A stretch of 64,000 nt of DNA from a virus. Both the position numbers and the translations under genes were made by a program. Location: the IMG/VR virus record IMGVR_UViG_3300035698_024657, positions 62,001 through 126,000 of that record. One strand, given 5' to 3'. The notes under the pieces are model-generated. The model did not search any database. It saw only the letters and a list, made by a program, of their open reading frames with translations, and was not told the DNA's origin. Shown piece after piece: positions 24,451 through 33,391 of this stretch (position 1 is the stretch's first letter; every line of letters begins with the position of its first letter).

Positions 24451-25434
24451 TTACAACCTTTTCTTAATTTCGTCTATAAATCCCGCAGTAATCTTATCTA
24501 TGTTGTAATTCTCAAGTACGTACTGTCTTCCCTTGGTCGCAATTTCCTCTCTTTGACGAGGGTTACTGAGGAAGAACGCGATCTTCTCTACTAAGTCGGG
24601 ATAATCCATAGGGGAATAGGTAACACAGTGTTCCCCAGCGGTTAAGACCTCATCAAAATAGGGAATATCTGGTGTAATCAGGCAACAACCCGAACCGGCA
24701 GTTTTGAGGACTCTGTTTGAGAAACCTAACTCGTATTGAGGTAATAAATCATTGACAAAATTCAACCCAACTCTCGCACGAGAGTAAAATTTTGCCATCT
24801 CACCGCCTATTAAAATCCCATTGCTAAAGAAATGTGTATTTGGAATCTTCTCTTGATAGTCACCCCAGTGAAAAGATCCCCCACCAACCTGAACATTATG
24901 TCCATCGGTGATCAACTGAGATAGAAACTTTAATCTAACAGTCGATTGAGCGGGATTAGGTCCACCAAGAAAACCAACATCAAATGAGTACTGCCCGCGA
25001 CGTTCGATACACGTATGATATCGATGATCGAAGAATTGAGGAACCCAGATAACATCTTTAGCATACTCCTTAAGTATTGGTACAAGGCCACGAGTTTCTA
25101 ACATCAGTAAATCATAGATACCTTTGATCCCTTTGAACCATGCCCCCGACTGCCCATCATCGGGACCGTATTCATCGGGAATCCACTGTGCTAAAAATAT
25201 TCCCGCGTCTTTCAAAGGTTGCAAAAGGGTATGATCAAAGTTCCTACCCATAGTAACAAGACAAAACTCTGGACGGTGCTTCAAAATTTGAGCAATTGAG
25301 TCACTGGTATGCGCAGTCAACTTATTAAAAGATACCATCTGAACGGAATGATGTTGAATTGTCCATGATTGTGCAATTCTTATACTATTCTGCGACGCAT
25401 CCTCATCACAATAACCAATTACAGTTATTCGCAT
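24451..25434 (-). CDS. CgeB-like GT-B glycosyltransferase
   Basis: A 327-residue protein of the CgeB-like group. [19 protein letters not shown] starts the first domain; [18 protein letters not shown] and [42 protein letters not shown] form the donor domain, with [15 protein letters not shown] and a C-terminal [10 protein letters not shown] helix. It overlaps the upstream gene by 10 bp. It is clearly a relative of 22370-23284 in domain plan. Confidence 0.78.
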   Translation of the reverse strand: MRITVIGYCDEDASQNSIRIAQSWTIQHHSVQMVSFNKLTAHTSDSIAQILKHRPEFCLVTMGRNFDHTLLQPLKDAGIFLAQWIPDEYGPDDGQSGAWFKGIKGIYDLLMLETRGLVPILKEYAKDVIWVPQFFDHRYHTCIERRGQYSFDVGFLGGPNPAQSTVRLKFLSQLITDGHNVQVGGGSFHWGDYQEKIPNTHFFSNGILIGGEMAKFYSRARVGLNFVNDLLPQYELGFSNRVLKTAGSGCCLITPDIPYFDEVLTAGEHCVTYSPMDYPDLVEKIAFFLSNPRQREEIATKGRQYVLENYNIDKITAGFIDEIKKRL

Positions 25435-26417
25435 ACTTTTTCAAATACCCTCTGCCACTCTTTTATAAACCTTATAGGGCCAAAGAACTCGCGCACTACC
25501 TGTCGAGCACTGTCGGCCATCAACCGTGACTTCAATGAGGATTGTGACGACAATGCAGCAGTAATTCCATCCCGAAGTTCTATCGGGTCATTACTAAATA
25601 CGCCGTGCATACCAGATTTAAAAATATTACCTGGTTCACAATAAGCAGTAGATACTATTGGAGTACCTACAGCAGCGGCTTCCAACAAAGACATCGGAAT
25701 AGGTGACATTATTGATGGATTAAAATACACTCCCGCATTCACTAATAGATCAAGGATTTCTTCACGTGGTCGGGCACCTTTAGAAAACTTGCCAATATTA
25801 TCATTCCCATAACCATATAGTGAAATATTATCAAAATGGGGTTCAGCAGAAACACCAAGTACATTCGCCCAAAGCGTAAAGCCACAAGCCCAGTCTCTGG
25901 TGATCATCTCATTTGTAGTCGTCATAATCTCGGTACCGGAATAATCTGTCTTTTGGGGAAATGCGTCGACATCAAATGAATGATAGATATACGAAGAATT
26001 TTCATCCCTTTCCATATCCCACGCTTTTTGCGACGTAGGGGTAATAAATACATTATGCGTAAGATACTGATGCCTTATATTTTTCCACTTATTCACTTCA
26101 CCCGGATAATTTTTAAATGGCCAAGTATGCTCAAGCATAACTGCAGGAAGATACTTACCCCAAGAAGAACAAAAAGTCTCAATAAATGGGTGCCAATGAA
26201 TTAACATTAAATCAAAATCATCGGGATTTACTCCGGCAGCCTCAATACCGTGAATATTATCAGGTATTTTAGCACTTCCGGGCCATACGCTTTTTGGTCT
26301 TTTATCTTCTGGCCAAAAGCCATGTGAATCTATGACATGAAAAAATTCTACCATTGGAATCTTTGCTAATTCCAATTGATAGCTTTCATGCGCGAAATGG
26401 GTTAAAACGCGTAGCAT
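25425..26417 (-). CDS. GT-B glycosyltransferase (family 4-like)
   Basis: A 330-residue GT-B protein. [16 protein letters not shown] and [15 protein letters not shown] lie in the acceptor domain; [38 protein letters not shown] is the donor domain. The first Glu of the E-x7-E motif is replaced ([11 protein letters not shown]), so catalysis or donor binding may differ from typical family 4. GAGGGC lies before ATG 26417. Confidence 0.75.
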   Translation of the reverse strand: MLRVLTHFAHESYQLELAKIPMVEFFHVIDSHGFWPEDKRPKSVWPGSAKIPDNIHGIEAAGVNPDDFDLMLIHWHPFIETFCSSWGKYLPAVMLEHTWPFKNYPGEVNKWKNIRHQYLTHNVFITPTSQKAWDMERDENSSYIYHSFDVDAFPQKTDYSGTEIMTTTNEMITRDWACGFTLWANVLGVSAEPHFDNISLYGYGNDNIGKFSKGARPREEILDLLVNAGVYFNPSIMSPIPMSLLEAAAVGTPIVSTAYCEPGNIFKSGMHGVFSNDPIELRDGITAALSSQSSLKSRLMADSARQVVREFFGPIRFIKEWQRVFEKVCE

Positions 26418-26450
26418 ATGCCCTCACTGATTGTCGAATTTAACTCCATA

Positions 26451-27620
26451 TCATTGATTCAAATCAGTGATAGCTTCCGCAAGCTGCGTTGCAGCACTCG
26501 TCCACGAAAAATCACGTTCAATGAGTTCCTCACGTTGCTTTGTAGCATTTTCTTTTGAAATCTCTTGATGCTTATATAAACGGTGCACCATTCGCGCATA
26601 CTCTTCAAGATCAGGAATAGCAAGTTGTTGATAATGTTCATATACTCCAGGCCAATGAACTACGTGACCTAAAGGTTTCCACTCATAATCCAACATAATA
26701 GAATACTTAGGATTCAAAAATGCTTCTGAACCTGTACCACCAGTAGTAATGATAGGCAATCCCATCGCGGCGGCTTCCAGCAAAGGCATACCCCACGCCT
26801 CGCCAGCAGACGGCAGGATAAACGAATCTGCATTACGATAAAGTTGCATCATATGCTCTTCAGACAACGCACCATGAACAAGATAAATTCTCGGCCCCTG
26901 ATCTGGCGCAATACCCATCTGCTGTCTAATTCCTTGTATCTGTGCATCAACCCCGATCTTATCTATCGTACCTGCACCAACTAAATACGTCTTTAAAATA
27001 AGTCCGACATCAGAATTACCTTTAAACGTGTTTAAAAATGTACGGATAGTTGCGAGCATATTTTTACGGTCACCTTGTTGAATCCATTGACCAACACTGA
27101 GGAAGTTATACTTCGTCGTGATGACCGTATCATCAAGTAGCGGGGGACCTTCAGGAGTGTACATATCAAAATCAATTCCAAACGGCACTATTCTGATAGG
27201 TTTAATAATGTTTGATTGCATAAATGCAGACATGCAAAAGGCAGACGGGACAAAAATTGCATCCATTTGATTACATTTAGCTGCCCACTGCTGTGCAGTT
27301 TTATCCGTTTCCATCATCGTAAACCCGATAGATTTCTTGAATGGACTTTGATCCCCAAAGAACTCGGTGGCAATTGAAAAATGCACCAACGTAGTATTGG
27401 CGTGATCAAGTTCTTTCCCTTTTTCGACGAGTCCATTTAAAACTGCCTGATCCGCGGGATCAAGTGCAAGATTGCCAGAATTGATCCAAACAATGGGTTC
27501 TAAATACAAATCAAATATATCCAACTTATGCAATTCCAGAATAAACTTCCGAGCCACCGTTGCATATCCAGAAAAATCTTGAAAGGGTGCTTTAAATAGA
27601 ACTTTTAACTTCTCTGACAT
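26451..27620 (-). CDS. GT4-family glycosyltransferase
   Basis: A 389-residue GT-B enzyme. KVLFKAPFQDFSGYATVARKF is the N-terminal acceptor loop, NFLSVGQWIQQGDRKNMLATI opens the donor domain, and PSAGEAWGMPLLEAAAMGLPIITTGGTGSEAF carries E-x7-E. It starts in the TAATG that ends the next GT4 gene upstream. A 33 bp gap separates it from the downstream glycosyltransferase. Confidence 0.85.
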   Translation of the reverse strand: MSEKLKVLFKAPFQDFSGYATVARKFILELHKLDIFDLYLEPIVWINSGNLALDPADQAVLNGLVEKGKELDHANTTLVHFSIATEFFGDQSPFKKSIGFTMMETDKTAQQWAAKCNQMDAIFVPSAFCMSAFMQSNIIKPIRIVPFGIDFDMYTPEGPPLLDDTVITTKYNFLSVGQWIQQGDRKNMLATIRTFLNTFKGNSDVGLILKTYLVGAGTIDKIGVDAQIQGIRQQMGIAPDQGPRIYLVHGALSEEHMMQLYRNADSFILPSAGEAWGMPLLEAAAMGLPIITTGGTGSEAFLNPKYSIMLDYEWKPLGHVVHWPGVYEHYQQLAIPDLEEYARMVHRLYKHQEISKENATKQREELIERDFSWTSAATQLAEAITDLNQ

Positions 27621-28894
27621 TATCGAGTCTCCTCATCGGGTACCATAATTTTAGGTGAATCAGCAGGAATTGGATACGCTGACACAGTAAATTCTGGATA
27701 AGGTGTCCAATTGGCAACAGCTTTCTTTACGGCATCTTCAAACCGCTGTTGTACGGGTTTCAAAGAATACTGTGCTAAAATATGATCACGACACTTTGCA
27801 CCCTTTTCCTGTAACATTTTCTTATTATAGTATGCTTCATCTAACGCAGCGACAAATTTCTCATCCGTAACGTATCGCGTATGAATATACGGAGTTACCT
27901 GGTTACCATACAAAGGCATAACATCCGCAGAAAGTAACCAACCTGTATCATCTGTAATTAATCCTGCAGGTCCTGGACAATTAATTGAAATTGCGGGCGT
28001 CCCTGCAAGCATAGATTCGGCAATAGGCATGCCAAAACCTTCGGCAGTTGATCTATTTACTAATACATCCATAAGATTATAGAATTTATTAATCAACTCA
28101 TCGGTTTGTTGTGCAGGATTTGCATTACTGAATACAATAGAAGAATTACGATATCTCATCCGCATCGCGTATTCAAGACTATGTCCAGCATCTGTACCCG
28201 GAGAATGTACAAACAATAATGCATCGTCCTTATCTTTTTGCCATGCATCGAAGGTTTCCATAATAGACAAAAGCTGTTTACGCTCTGCATGTCTACCAAC
28301 AGTACCTACAATGAAAGTCGCATTCACATGTTTATTGCCGGTATAAGTATTGAACTCCGTACGAAAATCTGTTTTCTCTTGAGTAGTTAATGGATGATAA
28401 ATATTAGGATCAAATCCAATAGGTACGTAATCAACGGCGTCATCATTAATATCAGGATGACCCGTCATTAAATCGTAAGTAAATTGTGACCCGCATATAA
28501 TATGATCACAACTATTATAAAAGGGCATATTATAATCAGGAAAAGGAAGATCATCCCAAAGATGATAAAAAATTAATGGGCATTGTCGCCTAATTTCATT
28601 ATCCATCTTAAAGAGATAATCAAAAAATCGCGGATCCGCATTCGCAAGAATTGCATCAGGTTTTTCTGTAGTGAGAAAATGTCTAACATGTTCCTGATTT
28701 CCATATCCAGGAACGGGCCAAACCTTACAACCTTCCCAGTCTGTAGGTTGAAAAGGAAAACGTGCCTGGGGCTGAGAAGAGGCCATGAAAATTATTTCAT
28801 GTCCCTTTGTCTTCATATGTCGTGCAAAAGCAGCAGCAATCTTACCGTAACCACTGTTTATGGCAGGATTATCACTAATAACCAATACTTTCAT
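27620..28894 (-). CDS. GT4-family glycosyltransferase, first gene of the glycan block
   Basis: A 424-residue GT-B enzyme. LVISDNPAINSGYGKIAAAFARH is the N-terminal loop, TFIVGTVGRHAERKQLLSIMETF opens the donor domain, and NRSTAEGFGMPIAESMLAGTPAISINCPGP carries E-x7-E. GGAG precedes ATG 28894 by 8 bases. The 75 bp gap upstream holds a promoter-like box, so the glycan block may have its own transcription start. Confidence 0.87.
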   Translation of the reverse strand: MKVLVISDNPAINSGYGKIAAAFARHMKTKGHEIIFMASSQPQARFPFQPTDWEGCKVWPVPGYGNQEHVRHFLTTEKPDAILANADPRFFDYLFKMDNEIRRQCPLIFYHLWDDLPFPDYNMPFYNSCDHIICGSQFTYDLMTGHPDINDDAVDYVPIGFDPNIYHPLTTQEKTDFRTEFNTYTGNKHVNATFIVGTVGRHAERKQLLSIMETFDAWQKDKDDALLFVHSPGTDAGHSLEYAMRMRYRNSSIVFSNANPAQQTDELINKFYNLMDVLVNRSTAEGFGMPIAESMLAGTPAISINCPGPAGLITDDTGWLLSADVMPLYGNQVTPYIHTRYVTDEKFVAALDEAYYNKKMLQEKGAKCRDHILAQYSLKPVQQRFEDAVKKAVANWTPYPEFTVSAYPIPADSPKIMVPDEETR

Positions 28895-28930
28895 TCTCTA
28901 ATCTCCACGATATAATTTACATCTATCTAC

Positions 28931-28944
28931 TATTCTATATATAC
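28931..28944 (-). promoter_or_regulatory. Promoter-like box GTATATATAGAATA
   Basis: On the minus strand the 75 bp gap between the HExxH gene and the first glycosyltransferase contains GTATATATAGAATA, 37 bases before ATG 28894. An almost identical box, GTATAATAGAATA, lies before the tail sheath gene, and ATAGAAT recurs in the gap after the capsid gene. A phage-specific -10 element read by the sigma-like factor is plausible; no convincing -35 is seen. Confidence 0.35.
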
Positions 28945-28969
28945 ACGCATACTCGTAAGAGTGTACCAA

Positions 28970-29311
28970 TCAGTCAATCGTTTCAGCCGCGCGAGCCTCC
29001 CGCTCAAATCGAATATTACTGTACCTGAATCCTGCCGCGATCCACTGACAAAAGTACAAGAATAACCATGGAGGAATTGATATCCACCACCAACCAAATA
29101 ACCTGAGCCGCGAATACTGTTCAACGTGTTTTAGCTCATGTTTCATGAACCTTTCAGTTATTTGATCTCTACGATAGACAAAGTATAGATTCCGACCAAA
29201 AGTCATACAACCTTGACCGGAAATCGTACGAACCCACTTTCGATTATAATGAAAACGTACATCAAAATCTATATAGTCGTCACGCGCTGCTAAATGTTCC
29301 ATATTAGGCAT
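28970..29311 (-). CDS. Small membrane protein with HExxH metalloprotease motif
   Basis: A 113-residue protein. KHELKHVEQYSR places H58-E59-x-x-H62, the zinc-protease HExxH motif, and FEREARAAE (about 102-110) offers a downstream Glu ligand in gluzincin style. Residues 70-95 (LFGWWWISIPPWLFLYFCQW) form one hydrophobic segment, so it is probably membrane-bound. It lies directly after the endolysin, so a lysis or envelope role is possible. No strong SD site is visible before ATG 29311. The family and activity are not established; this could be a minimal DUF4157-type fold. Confidence 0.6.
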   Translation of the reverse strand: MPNMEHLAARDDYIDFDVRFHYNRKWVRTISGQGCMTFGRNLYFVYRRDQITERFMKHELKHVEQYSRLRLFGWWWISIPPWLFLYFCQWIAAGFRYSNIRFEREARAAETID

Positions 29312-29320
29312 AATAATAAG

Positions 29321-29740
29321 CTAAAGAACTAACTCTATATGTGGCATATCAATAAAACTATGATCCCTGATAAATTCATCACTATCCCAATCTCCGCCCC
29401 ATCTAATAGGTACATTTGCCATATGAGCAATACCTTTAACAATACCTGCAAGCAAAATAAATCTGTCCGTGTTCTGCCAATCAATGCCACCTTTACCATT
29501 ACGTAGGTTAGGATCCCATGGCGCGATATCTACGGCGATCGACGGTTCTTGATTATGTTTACTATCGGGCCACTGCTTTGTACTGGCACCCTCTTCAAAT
29601 GCGATATTTTGAGCTTCTTCATCTCTATAACCACAAGTAATAGAAAAGTCCATTACTTTGATTGACTCAATCATAAGCATCTGTAAAGTAGGATGTAGGG
29701 TAGCAAGACGTGCCCGCGAAGCCCTTCCAAAACTTGCCAA
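29321..29740 (-). CDS. M15-family endolysin (L-Ala-D-Glu peptidase-like)
   Basis: About 139 residues from a TTG start at 29740, preceded by GAGGAG at 9 bases. The start gives M-A-S-F-G-R-A-S followed by ARLATLHPTLQ, closely matching the N-terminus of the T5 endolysin. An upstream reading to 29827 would overlap the fibre gene. The zinc site reads SKHNQEPSIAVDIAP (His62, Asp71) and MPHIEL (His134, Glu136). The family cuts peptide bridges of Gram-negative-type peptidoglycan. No signal peptide is seen, so a holin would be needed; none is identified in the window. Confidence 0.85.
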   Translation of the reverse strand: MASFGRASRARLATLHPTLQMLMIESIKVMDFSITCGYRDEEAQNIAFEEGASTKQWPDSKHNQEPSIAVDIAPWDPNLRNGKGGIDWQNTDRFILLAGIVKGIAHMANVPIRWGGDWDSDEFIRDHSFIDMPHIELVL

Positions 29741-29760
29741 TATACATTTCTCCTCTTTTG

Positions 29761-32322
29761 TTACCAAGACATTACAATACGTGACGCAGCGGAACCTCCG
29801 TAAGGATCTTGTGCGCCTATGCCCCAAACATAAATATCGCCAGAGCTGATACAGTAAAGTCGCACGGCGTCTGAATTTATTTCATAACTTTCAACTAATC
29901 TATTAGGGTACCCGTCCGCTGCAATAATGCCCCCATCATCACTAACTTCAGTAATAGCCCTTTCCCAAAATTCCCCATCATATCTATAAATAGTGTTAAC
30001 CGGTAACTCTCGAATTTTACCTAATATATTCCAGTCACTTACATATACGGTGGCGCCCTCGGAATAGTCTAACTCTTTTTCATACATATCAATTCGGAAA
30101 CGTAAACCAGTCAACTCTTCATCAGTAAAGCCGTCAGTACGAAATTCCCACGTAATCGTCGATTGTGACTCGGTTGAAGTGATTACACCATCATAAGCGG
30201 GCTTTATCAACGCTCTCGAAGGACTGATACGAATATATAGAGGATGTTCCGCATCTGGATTCTTGATTCTATTGACAATCACGTGGAACTTATAAAGCTC
30301 ATCAGGTACTAAATTCATACGATTAGTAACGAGTAACCTACTAAGTTTCACCGCATACCCTTCCGTAACATTATCAGGGATAACAATAGCACCATCATCC
30401 TCATCATTATCATCCGGATTTGGTGGATTAGGAGGAGGAGGAATAGGTACCGGAGGAGGAACATCGGGTTGCGCCGGTGGTGGTGGTGGCGGAGGATCCG
30501 GATCATCTTGATCCTCACCATCTGGTGGAGGAGGCGGAGGTGGAGGAGGAGGATCCTCTGGTGGAGGTAATGTTGGTGGAAGGGGAGGTAATGGAGGTTG
30601 CGTAGGTGGCCAATCTAAACCATCTCCTCCACCAGGAGGTGCACCAACCGTAGGGGGTCTATTATCTCCGCCACCTGGAATAAGAATTTCGGTAGCAATA
30701 GGAAATTTTACAAACCACTGATCGGGCGGAGAAGGCTCATCTATAGAATGGTTGCCCTTCTCTAATGGTGAAATTGTAGAATGCTCTTTTATAATATATG
30801 ACGCATCTACAAATATAGAATTTGCGAGTTCAGCATTGCCCCGATACACTTTGAAATTACGTAACATTGCATTTGCAATCATCCTCCAAGTTTCAAAACG
30901 TAACGCACCTTTAATTGTGGCTTTAACTACTCCCTCTATTCGGAATTCTCCGTTAGTTGTCTCTGCCAGATTATCAGCATTAAAGGTAAAGGTATGCCGA
31001 CGAACATTCGCGTCATTCGTACCTACTCCGAATAAATCACCATTATTATTAATATACTGCGCTTTAGGAGAATTTGCATCGATGCCCGTACCTACGTTGC
31101 TGGCAAAACCAACTTTTAGGGGGCCCGAGCCATCTGCACTAAGTCTTCCAAGACGAGGAGACATTGAAACAGCGCTACATTGATATCCATATTCCCATAC
31201 AATAGTATATACTTCACTCGTAAGGAAAGAAAGGCCATTTGTTTGGAGACCAAATTCAATTGCTAACTCTGGATTGATGTAAGTACCACGAAACAAATCA
31301 CCGCCAAAACGTGTCGAGTGCGTAGTATAATCACTTAAAGCTTCGCCTTCAACATCTGTGATAAATGTTTCACCCGCTTCAGCAGAATATGGCACTAATT
31401 GACGTACATCAGTTATCAAATTATCAGTATGTGCATCAGAGAGCGAAGTGAAATGTGCATTCCAACACGTTACATACAAATAATTATCAGAACTATGGGT
31501 TAACATACTAGAAGGGACACCGGCTAAATGTTTACTACGAGTAAATCTGGGTTGACCCGTTAAAGTTTCATCAATCCCCGTACTATTGAATATATTTTGT
31601 CCTTCATCATTATTCGTACAAAATAATGTAGTATCTCGAATACTTAAATATTGCGGTGCAGTCGCCCCCGTTGCAAGTTCCGCATATTTTTCCCACTGCA
31701 AACTGGCAGTATCTGCATTATATTTAAATACTGCTCCAAGATCACCAAAAGAAACTGATACATATAACTCGTTAGAGAATATGGTAAAATTGCTGCACTG
31801 GCCCACACCATCAAATCCAGTAGAAAAATCTCCTACTAATCTCCAGGTACGCGTTATGGGATCCATAACGGATACCCCACCCTTATGCGCCAAATATACT
31901 TGTTTATTATAATAGATCAGATCACGAATATTCCCCGCAGCACCCTGAAATTCTCCGTACGTCTTATTAAGTATTCTATCCCAATCATCTTGAGGATTAC
32001 CGGTGATATTATAAAAAATTTCACCCGTAGCATTATTTGCAATATATAGACGATTATATTCAGTATCCGCAGCATATCCAGTGATATGGTAATAATCAGC
32101 AATAGGCAAACCGATATACGAGGCTGTCCAACCTTGCGATGATCCATCAGCAGGCGACTTTCTACGTAACCGCGCAGAAGCGCCACCTCCCGAAACAGTA
32201 GAGCCAGAGGGTGCGGCAGAACCGGATACAGTAATTGCCCAAAGATCATCGTTGGCGGCAAACCACCCAATAGTCTCTTCGCCATAATCCTCAATGTTCC
32301 GTGTAATATTTAACCAGCTCAT
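29761..32322 (-). CDS. Tail fibre/adhesin with polyproline hinge
   Basis: An 853-residue structural protein. The N-terminal ~330 residues carry repeated strands with aromatic turns (ETIGWFAANDDLWAITV, YNRLYIANNATGEIFY, LIYYNKQVYLAHKGGVS), a beta-propeller-like pattern. Residues 330-550 look like a jelly-roll or concanavalin-like region (FRGTYINPELAIEFG, NADNLAETTNGEFRIEGV). Residues about 551-637 are a polyproline hinge. The C-terminal ~215 residues form another beta domain. It is the last structural gene before the endolysin, a usual place for receptor-binding proteins. Confidence 0.7.
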   Translation of the reverse strand: MSWLNITRNIEDYGEETIGWFAANDDLWAITVSGSAAPSGSTVSGGGASARLRRKSPADGSSQGWTASYIGLPIADYYHITGYAADTEYNRLYIANNATGEIFYNITGNPQDDWDRILNKTYGEFQGAAGNIRDLIYYNKQVYLAHKGGVSVMDPITRTWRLVGDFSTGFDGVGQCSNFTIFSNELYVSVSFGDLGAVFKYNADTASLQWEKYAELATGATAPQYLSIRDTTLFCTNNDEGQNIFNSTGIDETLTGQPRFTRSKHLAGVPSSMLTHSSDNYLYVTCWNAHFTSLSDAHTDNLITDVRQLVPYSAEAGETFITDVEGEALSDYTTHSTRFGGDLFRGTYINPELAIEFGLQTNGLSFLTSEVYTIVWEYGYQCSAVSMSPRLGRLSADGSGPLKVGFASNVGTGIDANSPKAQYINNNGDLFGVGTNDANVRRHTFTFNADNLAETTNGEFRIEGVVKATIKGALRFETWRMIANAMLRNFKVYRGNAELANSIFVDASYIIKEHSTISPLEKGNHSIDEPSPPDQWFVKFPIATEILIPGGGDNRPPTVGAPPGGGDGLDWPPTQPPLPPLPPTLPPPEDPPPPPPPPPPDGEDQDDPDPPPPPPPAQPDVPPPVPIPPPPNPPNPDDNDEDDGAIVIPDNVTEGYAVKLSRLLVTNRMNLVPDELYKFHVIVNRIKNPDAEHPLYIRISPSRALIKPAYDGVITSTESQSTITWEFRTDGFTDEELTGLRFRIDMYEKELDYSEGATVYVSDWNILGKIRELPVNTIYRYDGEFWERAITEVSDDGGIIAADGYPNRLVESYEINSDAVRLYCISSGDIYVWGIGAQDPYGGSAASRIVMSW
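30410..30670 (-). repeat. Polyproline/acidic low-complexity segment
   Basis: Imperfect GGA/GGT-rich triplet repeats that encode long proline runs broken by acidic patches such as DGEDQDDPD and NPDDNDEDDG, roughly residues 551-637 of the fibre protein. It is much more GC-rich than its surroundings. A stiff, extended linker between two beta domains is the simplest reading; triplet slippage could vary its length among relatives. Confidence 0.9.
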
Positions 32323-32335
32323 CTAACTTACCTCT

Positions 32336-33358
32336 TTAACGTCTACGACGATAAACAATACGTGCAGTGCACTCCGTAATAGATGCACCCGCTTCAGCAA
32401 TTATAAAACGTAAAGTATGGCCCGAGTAATACGCCAAATTTAAAGTTTGAGTAGTCCAACCATCAAAAGTGGCAGTGGGCGGCGCAGTGGAAATATTTCC
32501 AATTAATGTTTGATTTGGAATATATGCGGTTGATCCAGAATACAAATGTAACGTAACTGCTCCGGTAGAACCTTGGCACATTATCTGCAAGGAATCAAGT
32601 GTAAAATTACGTGAAAGCCTACCACTAAAAGTATGTCCGACTTGTGGATATAGGAAACCTATACTCTTTTCCATCTGTGTAACTAAATCTATTTCGTGAA
32701 CATTTACAAGATCTTCAATGGTACCTACACGCCCATCTTTTATACGAAATGATGGACGATCATCGAAAATCGCATACCAAGTGCTATTACTTGTACTATA
32801 ATACCCGTCCCCTGTATAGTCTTTTACAATGCTTCCACTCACATCAAGTACCATTGAAGCAAGAGTAATGCCTGCGGAAGTTGGAGTAGCATCAACAGAA
32901 ATAGTATAACTGTCATAAACTCTCGCAGAATATTCATTGCCCGCATCATCATATTGAGTATTATCATACAGAGGAGTATGCGCAATATTAACATAGTATC
33001 TACCCGCAACCGTGACCCCAGTAGATAAATTCGTACGATTAGGTAATGCGGGACGATATAAGGGATCTGCACCAAGACTTCCACTAACAGTAGTTGCAGA
33101 AGGCACAGTAATTAACTGACCTTCCGAATCCACTGCGGTGCCGGGAAATATTTCAAAAGTAGTACCATCCGCGGTGGCGACTTGCAATGAAGGCTCAGCA
33201 GTAATCTTAGACGATACCACACCAGAACGCACCATAAATGCTTTTAAATAATCCCGGAACACTTTTGTACGCGAGTAACTTACCATATTAAGGTCTTTAG
33301 CAGTCACATGCTGATCATCAAAAAACTGACTACCATAACCATTAAGTACGTTTGCCAT
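32336..33358 (-). CDS. Tail fibre or baseplate appendage protein
   Basis: A 340-residue structural protein. The start MANVLNGYGSQFFDDQHVTAKDLNM resembles phage tail proteins that attach a fibre to the baseplate. The middle is beta-rich with a conserved-looking FEIFPGTAVDSEGQLITVPS and YYVNIAHTPLYDN; the C-terminal ~100 residues (SGRLSRNFTLDSLQIMCQGS and later LNLAYYSGHTLRFII) look like a carbohydrate-binding jelly roll. Family not recognised with certainty. Confidence 0.65.
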   Translation of the reverse strand: MANVLNGYGSQFFDDQHVTAKDLNMVSYSRTKVFRDYLKAFMVRSGVVSSKITAEPSLQVATADGTTFEIFPGTAVDSEGQLITVPSATTVSGSLGADPLYRPALPNRTNLSTGVTVAGRYYVNIAHTPLYDNTQYDDAGNEYSARVYDSYTISVDATPTSAGITLASMVLDVSGSIVKDYTGDGYYSTSNSTWYAIFDDRPSFRIKDGRVGTIEDLVNVHEIDLVTQMEKSIGFLYPQVGHTFSGRLSRNFTLDSLQIMCQGSTGAVTLHLYSGSTAYIPNQTLIGNISTAPPTATFDGWTTQTLNLAYYSGHTLRFIIAEAGASITECTARIVYRRRR

Positions 33359-33391
33359 AATTTGCCTCTATATTATTGATATCTCTTTTAC

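Noticed and set aside
28930-29124. A 64-residue minus-strand frame between the first glycosyltransferase and the HExxH protein
   Set aside because: It overlaps most of the HExxH gene in another frame and has no SD site; the HExxH frame holds a recognisable motif and membrane segment.
29321-29827. Longer endolysin from 29827
   Set aside because: It would overlap the fibre gene by 67 bp; the TTG at 29740 has a strong GAGGAG site and matches the usual endolysin N-terminus.
30410-30670. GC-rich stretch that could be a foreign insertion
   Set aside because: It stays in frame, encodes a polyproline hinge, and the flanking fibre sequence is continuous; codon bias for Pro explains the composition.
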